Assembly (NCBI RefSeq): GCF_026212465.1
Contig: NC_080056.1
Location: 25,935,249 to 25,999,248, forward strand
Source of the DNA: Amaranthus tricolor
Taxonomy: Eukaryota > Streptophyta > Magnoliopsida > Caryophyllales > Amaranthaceae
DNA length: 64,000 bases
Reading direction: 5' to 3'
Translations under genes and position numbers: made by a program
In this document: positions 37,171-50,200 of the stretch, piece after piece
How positions within the stretch are numbered: the stretch's first letter is position 1
Layout: every line of letters begins with the position of its first letter
The notes under the pieces: model-generated
The model's database searches: none
The model's input: the letters and a program-made list of their open reading frames with translations, nothing else
Told to the model about the DNA's origin: nothing

Positions 37171-40100
37171 TGCGATTTTAAAGGTTTTTAACCATTTTTG
37201 GCACGTTTGCGCATAAAATAGCTAAAACTTGGTTTGTTTTGCACGAAACTTGGCACACAACACTATTTGGTATATATTATTGTGTTGAAGTGGTTAGAAT
37301 TGAAAATGTTACTCATATGCTAGAAATTACTTGTTAAGTTGCAATTTTATGGGTTTTTATGCTTTTTTGGCACTTTCACGCATAAAGTAGCTCAAAGTTG
37401 GTTTGTTTTCCACGAAACTTGGCACACAAAACTATTTGGTATGTATTATTGTGTTGAAGTGGTTATAATTGAAAATCATTCTCATATGCTAGAAATTACG
37501 TGTTAAGTTGCGATTTTAAGAGTTTTTAAGCGTTTTTAGCACTTTTGCGCATAAAGTAGCTCAAACTTGGTTTGTTTTGCATGGAACTTGGTACACAACA
37601 CTATTTGGTATATATTATTGTGTTGAAGTGGTTAGAATTGAAAATCATAGTCAAATGCTAGAAATTACGTGTTAAGTTGCGATTTTCTGGGTTTTTTAAG
37701 CATTTTTTGCACTTTTGCGCATAAAGTAGCTCAAACTTGGTTTGTTTTGCACGAAATTTGGCACGCAACACTATTTGGTATATATTATTGTGTTGAAGTG
37801 GTTAGAATTGAAAATCATACTCATATGCTAGAAATTACGTGTTAAGTTGCGATTTTATGGGTTTTTAAGTGTTTTTGGCGTTTTTGCGCATAAAGTAGGT
37901 GAAACTTGGTTTGTTTTGCACGAAACTTAGCACACAACTCTATTTAATATATATTATTGTGTGGAAGTGGTTAGAATTGAAAATCATAGTCATATGCTAG
38001 AAATTACGTGTTAAGTTGCGATTTTAAAGGTTTTTAACCATTTTTGGCACATTTGCGCATAAAATAGCTAAAACTTGGTTTGTTTTGCACGAAACTTGGC
38101 ACACAACACTATTTGGTATATATTATTGTGTTGAAGTGGTTAGAATTGAAAATCTTACTCATATGATAGAAATTACTTGTTAAGTTGCAATTTTATGGGT
38201 TTTTATGCTTTTTTGGAACTTTCACGCATAAAGTAGCTCAAAGTTGGTTTGTTTTCCACGAAACTTGGCACACAAAACTATTTGGTATGTATTATTGTGT
38301 TGAAGTGGTTATAATTGAAAATCATTCTCATATGATAGAAATTACGTGTTAAGTTGCGATTTTAAGAGTTTTTAAGCGTTTTTAGCACTTTTGCGCATAA
38401 AGTAGCTCAAACTTGGTTTGTTTTGCATGGAACTTGGTACACAACACTATTTGGTATATATTATTGTGTTGAAGTGGTTAGAATTGAAAATCATAGTCAA
38501 ATGCTAGAAATTACGTGTTAAGTTGCGATTTTCTGGGTTTTTAAGCATTTTTAGCACTTTTGCGCATAAAGTAGCTCAAACTTGGTTTGTTTTGCACGAA
38601 AATTGGCACGCAACACTATTTGGTATATATTATTGTGTTGAAGTGGTTAGAATTGAAAATCATACTCATATGCTAGAAATTACGTGTTAAGTTGCGATTT
38701 TATGGGTTTTTAAGTGTTTTTGGCGTTTTTGCGCATAAAGTAGATGAAACTTGGTTTGTTTTGCACGAAACTTAGCACACAACTCTATTTAATATATATT
38801 ATTGTGTGGAAGTGGTTAGAATTGAAAATCATAGTCATATGCTAGAAATTACGTGTTAAGTTGCGATTTTAAAGGTTTTTAACCATTTTTGGCACATTTG
38901 CGCATAAAATAGCTAAAACTTGGTTTGTTTTGCACGAAACTTGGCACACAACACTATTTGGTATATATTATTGTGTTGAAGTGGTTAGAATTGAAAATCT
39001 TACTCATATGATAGAAATTACTTGTTAAGTTGCAATTTTATGGGTTTTTATGCTTTTTTGGAACTTTCACGCATAAAGTAGCTCAAAGTTGGTTTGTTTT
39101 CCACGAAACTTGGCACACAAAACTATTTGGTATGTATTATTGTGTTGAAGTGGTTATAATTGAAAATCATTCTCATATGCTAGAAATTACGTGTTAAGTT
39201 GCGATTTTAAGAGTTTTTAAGCGTTTTTAGCACTTTTGCGCATAAAGTAGCTCAAACTTGGTTTGTTTTGCATGGAACTTGGTACACAACAATATTTGGT
39301 ATATATTATTGTGTTGAAGTGGTTAGAATTGAAAATCATAGTCAAATGCTAGAAATTACGTGTTAAGTTGCGATTTTCTGGGTTTTTAAGCATTTTTAGC
39401 ACTTTTGCGCATAAAGTAGCTCAAACTTGGTTTGTTTTGCACGAAATTTGGCACGCAACACTATTTGGTATATATTATTGTGTTGAAGTGGTTAGAATTG
39501 AAAATCATACTCATATGCTAGAAATTACGTGTTAAGTTGCGATTTTATGGGTTTTTAAGTGTTTTTGGTGTTTTTGCGCATAAAGTAGATGAAACTTGGT
39601 TTGTTTTGCACGAAACTTAGCACACAACTCTATTTAATATATATTATTGTGTGGAAGTGGTTAGAATTGAAAATCATAGTCTTATGGTAGAAATTACGTG
39701 TTAAGTTGCGATTTTAAAGGTTTTTAACCATTTTTGGCACATTTGCACATAAAATAGCTAAAACTTGGTTTGTTTTGCGCGAAACTTGGCACACAACACT
39801 ATTTGGTATATATTATTGTGTTGAAGTGGTTAGAATTGAAAATCTTACTCATATGATAGAAATTTCTTGTTAAGTTGCAATTTTATGGGTTTTTATGCTT
39901 TTTTGGCACTTTCACGCATAAAGTAGCTCAAAGTTGGTTTGTTTTCCACGAAACTTGGCACACAAAACTATTTGGTATGTATTATTGTGTTGAAGTGGTT
40001 ATAATTGAAAGTCATTCTCATATGCTAGAAATTACGTGTTAATTTGCGATTTTAAGAGTTTTTAAGCGTTTCTAGCACTTTTGCGCATAAAGTAGCTCAA

Positions 40101-41250
40101 ACCTGGTTTGTTTTGCATGGAACTTGGTACACAACACTATTTGGTATATATTATTGTGTTGAAGTGGTTAGAATTGAAAATCATAGTCAAATGCTAGAAA
40201 TTACGTGTTAAGTTGCGATTTTCTGGGTTTTTAAGCATTTTTTGCACTTTTGCGCATAAAGTAGCTCAAACTTGGTTTGTTTTGCACGAAATTTGGCACG
40301 CAACACTATTTGGTATATATTATTGTGTTGAAGTGGTTAGAATTGAAAATCATACTCATATGCTAGAAATTACGTGTTAAGTTGCGATTTTATGGGTTTT
40401 TAAGTGTTTTTGGCGTTTTTGCGCATAAAGTAGATGAAACTTGGTTTGTTTTGCACGAAACTTAGGACACAACTCTATTTAATATATATTATTGTGTGGA
40501 AGTGGTTAGAATTGAAAATCATAGTCATATGCTAGAAATTACGTGTTAAGTTGCGATTTTAAAGGTTTTTAACCATTTTTGGCACATTTGCGCATAAAAT
40601 AGCTAAAACTTGGTTTGTTTTGCACGAATTTGGCACACAACACTATTTGGTATATATTATTGTTTTGAAGTGGTTAGAATTGAAAATCTTACTCATATGT
40701 TAGAAATTACTTGTTAAGTTGCAATTTTATGGGTTTTTAAGCTTTTTTGGCACTTTCACGCATAAAGTAGCTCAAAGTTGGTTTGTTTTCCACGAAACTT
40801 GGCACACAAAACTATTTGGTATGTATTATTGTGTTGAAGTGGTTATAATTGAAAATCATTCTCATATGCTAGAAATTACGTGTTAAGTTGCGATTTTAAG
40901 AGTTTTTAAGCGTTTTTCGCAGTTTTGCGCATAAAGTAGCTCAAACTTGGTTTGTTTTGCATGGAACTTGGTACACAACACTATTTGGTATATATTATTG
41001 TGTTGAAGTGGTTAGAATTGAAAATTATAGTCAAATGCTAGAAATTACGTGTTAAGTTGCGATTTTCTAGGTTTTTTTAGCATTTTTAGCACTTTAGCGC
41101 ATAAAGTAGCTCAAACTTGGTTTGTTTTGCACGAAATTTGGCACGCAACACTATTTGGTATATATTATTGTGTTGAAGTGGTTAGAATTGAAAATCATAC
41201 TCATATGCTAGAAATTACGTGTTAAGTTGCGATTTTATGGGTATTTAAGT
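37170..41250 (+). repeat. Regular 5-monomer higher-order array, about 845 bp per unit, nearly five units
   Basis: The diagnostic word ATGGAACTTGGTAC occurs at 37581, 38427, 39272, 40117 and 40961 (spacings 846, 845, 845 and 844). The five monomers run in fixed order, with diagnostic words: (1) AGCGTTTTTAGCAC with GCATGGAACTTGGTAC; (2) TTTTCTGGGTTTTTAAGC with AAATTTGGCACGCAAC; (3) AAGTAGATGAAACTTGG with a type B end (AAGTAGGTG in the first unit); (4) TTTTTAACCATTTTTGGCAC; (5) GTTGCAATTTTATGGG with TTTTCCACGAAAC. Units are nearly identical, so expansion is recent. It ends where monomer 3 is replaced by a different type, near 41235. Confidence 0.93.
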
Positions 41251-44200
41251 GTTTTTGGCGTTTTTGCGCATAAAGTAGTTCAAACATGGTTTGTTTTGCA
41301 TGAAACTAGGCACACAACTCTATTAAATATATATTATTGTGTGGAAGTGGTTAGAATTGAAAATCATAGTTATATGCTTGAAATTACGTGTTAAGTTGCG
41401 ATTTTATGCGTTTTTAAACTTTTTTTGCACTTTCACGCTTAAAGTAGCTCAAACTTGGTTTGTTTTGCACGAAACTTGGCACACAACACTATTCGGTATA
41501 TATTATTGTGTTGAATTGGTTAGAATTGAAAATCATACTCATATGCTAGAAATTACGTGTTAAGTTGCGATTTTATGGGTTTTTAAGTGTTTTTGGCGTT
41601 TTTGCGCATAAAGTAGCTCAAACTTGGTTTGTTTTGCATGAAACTAGGCACACAACTCTATTAAATATATATTATTGTGTGGAAGTGGTTAGAATTGAAA
41701 ATCATAGTCATAGTCTTGAAATTACGTGTTAAGTTGCGATTTTATACGTTTTTAAACTTTTTTTGCACTTTCACGCTTAAAGTAGCTCAAACTTGGTTTG
41801 TTTTGCACAAAACTTGGCACACAACACTATTTGGTATATATTATTGTGTTGAAGTGGTTAGAATTGAAAATCATACTTATATGCTAGAAATTACGTGTTA
41901 AGTTGCGATTTTATGGGTTTTTAAGCATTTTTAGCACTTTTGCGCATAAAGTAGTTCAAACTTTGTTTGTTTTGCACGAAATTTGGCACGCAACACTATT
42001 TGGTATATATTTTTGTGTTGAAGTGGTTAGAATTGAAAATCATACTCATATGCTAGAAATTACGTGTTAAGTTGCGATTTTATTGGTTTTTTAAGTGTTT
42101 TTTGCGTTTTTGCGCATAAAGTAGCTGAAACTTGGTTTGTTTTGCACGAAACCTCGCACACAACTCTATTTAATATATATTATTGTGTGGAAGTTGTTAG
42201 AATTGAAAATCATTGTCATATGCTAGAAATTACGTGTTAAGTTGCGATTTTATGCGTTTTTAAACTTTTTTGGCACTTTCACGCTTAAAGTAGCTCAAAC
42301 TTGGTTTGTTTTGCACGAAACTTGGCACACAACACTATTAGGTATGTATTATTGTGTTGAAGTGGTTAGAATTGAAAATTATACTCATATGCTAGAAATT
42401 ACCTGTTAAATAGCGATTTTAAGAGTTTTTAAGCGTTTTTGGCGTTTTTCGCATAAAGTAGCAAAGTTGGTTTGTTTTGCACGAAACATGGCACACAACT
42501 CTATTTAATATATATTATTGTGTGGAAGTGGTTAGACTTGAAAATCATAGTCATATGCTAGAAATTACGTGTTAAGTTGCGATTTTATGCGTTTTTAAAG
42601 TTTTTTGGCACTTTTGTGCATAAAGTAGCTCAAACTTGGTTTTTTTTGCACGAAACATGGCACACAACACTATTTGGTATGTATTATTGTGTTGAAGTGG
42701 TTAGAATTGAAAATCATAGTCAAATGCTAGAAATTACGTGTAAAGTTGCGATTTTCTGGGCTTTTAAGCATTTTTTGCACTTTTGCGCATAAAGTAGCTC
42801 AAACTTGGTTTGTTTTGCACGAAATTTGGCACGCAACACTATTTGGTATATATTATTGTGTTGAAGTGGTTAGAATTGAAAATCATACTCATATGCTAGA
42901 AATTACGTGTTAAGTTGCGATTTTATGGGTTTTTAAGTGTTTTTGGCGTTTTTGCGCATAAAGTAGATGAAACTTGGTTTGTTTTGCACGAAACTTAGGA
43001 CACAACTCTATTTAATATATATTATTGTGTGGAAGTGGTTAGAATTGAAAATCATAGTCATATGCTAGAAATTACGTGTTAAGTTGCGATTTTAAAGGTT
43101 TTTAACCATTTTTGGCACATTTGCGCATAAAATAGCTAAAACTTGGTTTGTTTTGCACGAAACTTGGCACACAACACTATTTGGTATATATTATTGTGTT
43201 GAAGTGGTTAGAATTGAAAATCTTACTCATATGATAGAAATTACTTGTTAAGTTGCAATTTTATGGGTTTTTATGCTTTTTTGGAACTTTCACGCATAAA
43301 GTAGCTCAAAGTTGGTTTGTTTCCACGAAACTTGGCACACAAAACTATTTGGTATGTATTATTGTGTTGAAGTGGTTATAATTGAAAATCATTCTCATAT
43401 GATAGAAATTACGTGTTAAGTTGCGATTTTAAGAGTTTTTAAGCGTTTTTAGCACTTTTGCGCATAAAGTAGCTCAAACTTGGTTTGTTTTGCATGGAAC
43501 TTGGTACACAACACTATTTGGTATATATTATTGTGTTGAAGTGGTTAGAATTGAAAATCATAGTCAAATGCTAGAAATTACGTGTTAAGTTGCGATTTTC
43601 TGGGTTTTTAAGCATTTTTAGCACTTTTGCGCATAAAGTAGCTCAAACTTGGTTTGTTTTGCACGAAAATTGGCACGCAACACTATTTGGTATACATTAT
43701 TGTGTTGAAGTGGTTAGAATTGAAAATCATACTCATATGCTAGAAATTACGTGTTAAGTTGCGATTTTATGGGGTTTTTAAGTGTTTTTGGCGTTTTTGC
43801 GCATAAAGTAGATGAAACTTGGTTTGTTTTGCACGAAACTTAGCACACAACTCTATTTAATATATATTATTGTGTGGAAGTGGTTAGAATTGAAATCATA
43901 GTCATATGCTAGAAATTACGTGTTAAGTTGCGATTTTAAAGGTTTTTAACCATTTTTGGCACATTTGCGCATAAAATAGCTAAAACTTGGTTTGTTTTGC
44001 ACGAAACTTGGCACACAACACTATTTGGTATATATTATTGTGTTGAAGTGGTTAGAATTGAAAATCTTACTCATATGATCGAAATTACTTGTTAAGTTGC
44101 AATTTTATGGGTTTTTATGCTTTTTTGGAACTTTCACGCATAAAGTAGCTCAAAGTTGGTTTGTTTTCCACGAAACTTGGCACACAAAACTATTTGGTAT

Positions 44201-47200
44201 GTATTATTGTGTTGAAGTGGTTATAATTGAAAATCATTCTCATATGCTAGAAATTACGTGTTAAGTTGCGATTTTAAGAGTTTTTAAGCGTTTTTAGCAC
44301 TTTTGCGCATAAAGTAGCTCAAACTTGGTTTGTTTTGCATGGAACTTGGTACACAACACTATTTGGTATATATTATTGTGTTGAAGTGGTTAGAATTGAA
44401 AATCATAGTCAAATGCTAGAAATTACGTGTTAAGTTGCGATTTTCTGGGTTTTTTTAAGCATTTTTTGCACTTTTGCGCATAAAGTAGCTCAAACTTGGT
44501 TTGTTTTGCACGAAATTTGGCACGCAACACTATTTGGTATATATTATTGTGTTGAAGTGGTTAGAATTGAAAATCATACTCATATGCTAGAAATTACGTG
44601 TTAAGTTGCGATTTTATGGGTTTTTAAGTGTTTTTGGCGTTTTTGCGCATAAAGTAGGTGAAACTTGGTTGTTTTGCACGAAACTTAGCACACAACTCTA
44701 TTTAATATATATTATTGTGTGGAAGTGGTTAGAATTGAAAATCATAGTCATATGCTAGAAATTACGTGTTAAGTTGCGATTTTAAAGGGTTTTTAACCAT
44801 TTTTGGCACATTTGCGCATAAAATAGCTAAAACTTGGTTTGTTTTGCACGAAACTTGGCACACAACACTATTTGGTATATATTATTGTGTTGAAGTGGTT
44901 AGAATTGAAAATCTTACTCATATGATAGAAATTACTTGGTAAGTTGCAATTTTATGGGTTTTTATGCTTTTTTGGAACTTTCATGCATAAAGTAGCTCAA
45001 AGTTGGTTTGTTTTCCACGAAACTTGGCACACAAAACTATTTGGTATGTATTATTGTGTTGAAGTGGTTATAATTGAAAATCATTCTCATATGATAGAAA
45101 TTACGTGTTAAGTTGCGATTTTAAGAGTTTTTAAGCGTTTTTAGCACTTTTGCGCATAAAGTAGCTCAAACTTGGTTTGTTTTGCATGGAACTTGGTACA
45201 CAACACTATTTGGTATATATTATTGTGTTGAAGTGGTTAGAATTGAAAATTATAGTCAAATGCTAGAAATTACGTGTTAAGTTGCGATTTTCTAGGTTTT
45301 TTTAGCATTTTTAGCACTTTAGCGCATTAAGTAGCTCAAACTTGGTTTGTTTTGCACGAAATTTGGCACGCAACACTATTTGGTATATATTATTGTGTTG
45401 AAGTGGTTAGAATTGAAAATCATACTCATATGCTAGAAATTACGTGTTAAGTTGCGATTTTATGGGTATTTAAGTGTTTTTGGCGTTTTTGCGCATAAAG
45501 TAGTTCAAACTTGGTTTGTTTTGCATGAAACTAGGCACACAACTCTATTAAATATATAGTATTGTGTGGAAGTGGTTAGAATTGAAAATCATAGTTAGAT
45601 GCTTGAAATTACGTGTTAAGTTGCGATTTTATGCGTTTTTAAACTTTTTTTGCACTTTCACGCTTAAAGTAGCTCAAACTTGGTTTGTTTTGCACGAAAC
45701 TTGGCACACAACACTATTCGGTATATATTATTGTGTTGAATTGGTTAGAATTGAAAATCATACTCATATGCTAGAAATTACGTGTTAAGTTGCGATTTTA
45801 TGGGTTTTTAAGTGTTTTTGGCGTTTTTGCGCATAAAGTAGCTCAAACTTGGTTTGTTTTGCATGAAACAAGGCACACAACTCTATTAAATATATATTAT
45901 TGTGTGGAAGTGGTTAGAATTGAAAATCATAGTCATAGTCTTGAAATTACGTGTTAAGTTGCGATTTTATACGTTTTTAAACTTTTTTTGCACTTTCACG
46001 CTTAAAGTAGCTCAAACTTGGTTTGTTTTGCACGAAACTTAGCACACAACACTATTTGGTATATATTATTGTGTTGAAGTGGTTAGAATTGAAAATCATA
46101 CTTATATGCTAGAAATTACGTGTTAAGTTGCGATTTTATGGGTTTTTAAGCATTTTTAGCACTTTTGCGCATAAAGTAGTTCAAACTTTGTTTGTTTTGC
46201 ACGAAATTTGGCACGCAACACTATTTGGTATATATTTTTGTGTTGAAGTGGTTAGAATTGAAAATCATACTCATATGCTAGAAATTACGTGTTAAGTTGC
46301 GATTTTATTGGTTTTTAAGTGTTTTTTGCGTTTTTGCGCATAAAGTAGCTGAAACTTGGTTTGTTTTGCACGAAACCTCGCACACAACTCTATTTAATAT
46401 ATATTATTGTGTGGAAGTTGTTAGAATTGAAAATCATTGTCATATGCTAGAAATTACGTGTTAAGTTGCGATTTTATGCGTTTTTAAACTTTTTTGGCAC
46501 TTTCACGCTTAAAGTAGCTCAAACTTGGTTTGTTTTGCACGAAACTTGGCACACAACACTATTAGGTATGTATTATTGTGTTGAAGTGGTTAGAATTGAA
46601 AATTATACTCATATGCTAGAAATTACCTGTTAAATAGCGATTTTAAGAGTTTTTAAGCGTTTTTGGCGTTTTTTCGCATAAAGTAGCAAACTTGGTTTGT
46701 TTTGCACGAAACTTGGCACACAAAACTATTTGGTATATATTATTGTGTTTATGTGGTTAGAATTGAAAATCATAGTCATATGCTAGATATTACGTCTTAA
46801 GTTGCGATTTTAAAGGTTTTTAAGCATTTTTGGCACTTTAGCGCATAAAATAGCTAAAACTTGGTTTGTTTTGCACGAAACTTGGCGCACAACACTATTT
46901 GGTATATATTATTGTGTTGAAGTGGTTAGAATTGAAAATCATACTCATATGCTAGAAATTACGTGTTAAGTTGCGATTTTATGGGTATTTAAGTGTTTTT
47001 GGCGTTTTTGCGCATAAAGTAGTTCAAACTTGGTTTGTTTTGCATGAAACTAGGCACACAACTCTATTAAATATATAGTATTGTGTGGAAGTGGTTAGAA
47101 TTGAAAATCATAGTCATATGCTAGAAATTACGTGTTAAGTTGCGATTTTAAAGGTTTTTAACCATTTTTGGCACTTTAGCGCATAAAATAGCTAAAACTT

Positions 47201-50200
47201 GGTTTGTTTTGCACGAAACTTGGCACACAACACTATTTGGTATATATTATTGTGTTGAAGTGGTTAGAATTGAAAATCTTACTCATATGATAGAAATTAC
47301 TTGTTAAGTTGCAATTTTATGGGTTTTTATGCTTTTTTGGAACTTTCACGCATAAAGTAGCTCAAAGTTGGTTTGTTTTCCACGAAACTTGGCACACAAA
47401 ACTATTTGGTATGTATTATTGTGTTGAAGTGGTTATAATTGAAAATCATTCTCATATGATAGAAATTACGTGTTAAGTTGCGATTTTAAGAGTTTTTTAA
47501 GCGTTTTTAGCACTTTTGCGCATAAAGTAGCTCAAACTTGGTTTGTTTTGCATGGAACTTGGTACACAACACTATTTGGTATATATTATTGTGTTGAAGT
47601 GGTTAGAATTGAAAATCATAGTCAAATGCTAGAAATTACGTGTTAAGTTGCGATTTTATGCGTTTTTAAACTTTTTTGGCACTTTCACGCTTAAAGTAGC
47701 TCAAACTTGGTTTGTTTTGCACGAAACTTGGCACACAACACTATTAGGTATGTATTATTGTGTTGAAGTGGTTAGAATTGAAAATTATACTCATATGCTA
47801 GAAATTACCTGTTAAATAGCGATTTTAAGAGTTTTTAAGCGTTTTTGGCGTTTTTCGCATAAAGTAGCAAAGTTGGTTTGTTTTGCACGAAACATGGCAC
47901 ACAACTCTATTTAATATATATTATTGTGTGGAAGTGGTTAGACTTGAAAATCATAGTCATATGCTAGAAATTACGTGTTAAGTTGCGATTTTATGCGTTT
48001 TTAAAGTTTTTTGGCACTTTTGTGCATAAAGTAGCTCAAACTTGGTTTTTTTTTGCACGAAACATGGCACACAACACTATTTGGTATGTATTATTGTGTT
48101 GAAGTGGTTAGAATTGAAAATCATAGTCAAATGCTGGAAATTACGTGTAAAGTTGCGATTTTCTGGGCTTTTAAGCATTTTTTGCACTTTTGCGCATAAA
48201 GTAGCTCAAACTTGGTTTGTTTTGCACGAAATTTGGCACGCAACACTATTTGGTATATATTATTGTGTTGAAGTGGTTAGAATTGAAAATCATACTCATA
48301 TGCTAGAAATTACGTGTTAAGTTGCGATTTTATGGGTTTTTAAGTGTTTTTGGCGTTTTTTGCGCATAAAGTAGATGAAACTTGGTTTGTTTTGCACGAA
48401 ACTTAGGACACAACTCTATTTAATATATATTATTGTGTGGGAAGTGGTTAGAATTGAAAATCATAGTCATATGCTAGAAATTACGTGTTAAGTTGCGATT
48501 TTAAAGGTTTTTAACCATTTTTGGCACATTTGCGCATAAAATAGCTAAAACTTGGTTTGTTTTGCACGAAACTTGGCACACAACACTATTTGGTATATAT
48601 TATTGTTTTGAAGTGGTTAGAATTGAAAATCTTACTCATATGTTAGAAATTACTTGTTAAGTTGCAATTTTATAGGTTTTTAAGCTTTTTTGGCACTTTC
48701 ACGCATAAAGTAGCTCAAAGTTGGTTTGTTTTCCACGAAACTTGGCACACAAAACTATTTGGTATGTATTATTGTGTTGAAGTGGTTATAATTGAAAATC
48801 ATTCTCATATGCTAGAAATTACGTGTTAAGTTGCGATTTTAAGAGTTTTTAAGCGTTTTTCGCAGTTTTGCGCATAAAGTAGCTCAAACTTGGTTTGTTT
48901 TGCATGGAACTTGGTACACAACACTATTTGGTATATATTATTGTGTTGAAGTGGTTAGAATTGAAAATTATAGTCAAATGCTAGAAATTACGTGTTAAGT
49001 TGCGATTTTCTAGGTTTTTTTAGCATTTTTAGCACTTTAGCGCATAAAGTAGCTCAAACTTGGTTTGTTTTGCACGAAATTTGGGCACGCAACACTATTT
49101 GGTATATATTATTGTGTTGAAGTGGTTTAGAATTGAAAATCATACTCATATGCTAGAAATTACGTGTTAAGTTGCGATTTTATGGGTATTTAAGTGTTTT
49201 TGGCGTTTTTGCGCATAAAGTAGTTCAAACTTGGTTTGTTTTGCATGAAACTAGGCACACAACTCTATTAAATATATATTATTGTGTGGAAGTGGTTAGA
49301 ATTGAAAATCATAGTTATATGCTTGAAATTACGTGTTAAGTTGCGATTTTATGCGTTTTTAAACTTTTTTTTGCACTTTCACGCTTAAAGTAGCTCAAAC
49401 TTGGTTTGTTTTGCACGAAACTTGGCACACAACACTATTCGGTATATATTATTGTGTTGAATTGGTTAGAATTGAAAATCATACTCATATGCTAGAAATT
49501 ACGTGTTAAGTTGCGATTTTATGGGTTTTTAAGTGTTTTTGGCGTTTTTGCGCATAAAGTAGCTCAAACTTGGTTTGTTTTGCATGAAACTAGGCACACA
49601 ACTCTATTAAATATATATTATTGTGTGGAAGTGGTTAGAATTGAAAATCATAGTCATAGTCTTGAAATTACGTGTTAAGTTGCGATTTTATACGTTTTTA
49701 AACTTTTTTTTGCACTTTCACGCTTAAAGTAGCTCAAACTTGGTTTGTTTTGCACGAAACTTGGCACACAACACTATTTGGTATATATTATTGTGTTGAA
49801 GTGGTTAGAATTGAAAATCATACTTATATGCTAGAAATTACGTGTTAAGTTGCGATTTTATGGGTTTTTAAGCATTTTTAGCACTTTTGCGCATAAAGTA
49901 GTTCAAACTTTGTTTGTTTTGCACGAAATTTGGCACGCAACACTATTTGGTATATATTTTTGTGTTGAAGTGGTTAGAATTGAAAATCATACTCATATGC
50001 TAGAAATTACGTGTTAAGTTGCGATTTTATTGGTTTTTTAAGTGTTTTTTGCGTTTTTTGCGCATAAAGTAGCTGAAACTTGGTTTGTTTTGCACGAAAC
50101 CTCGCACACAACTCTATTTAATATATATTATGTGTGGAAGTTGTTAGAATTGAAAATCATTGTCATATGCTAGAAATTACGTGTTAAGTTGCGATTTTAT

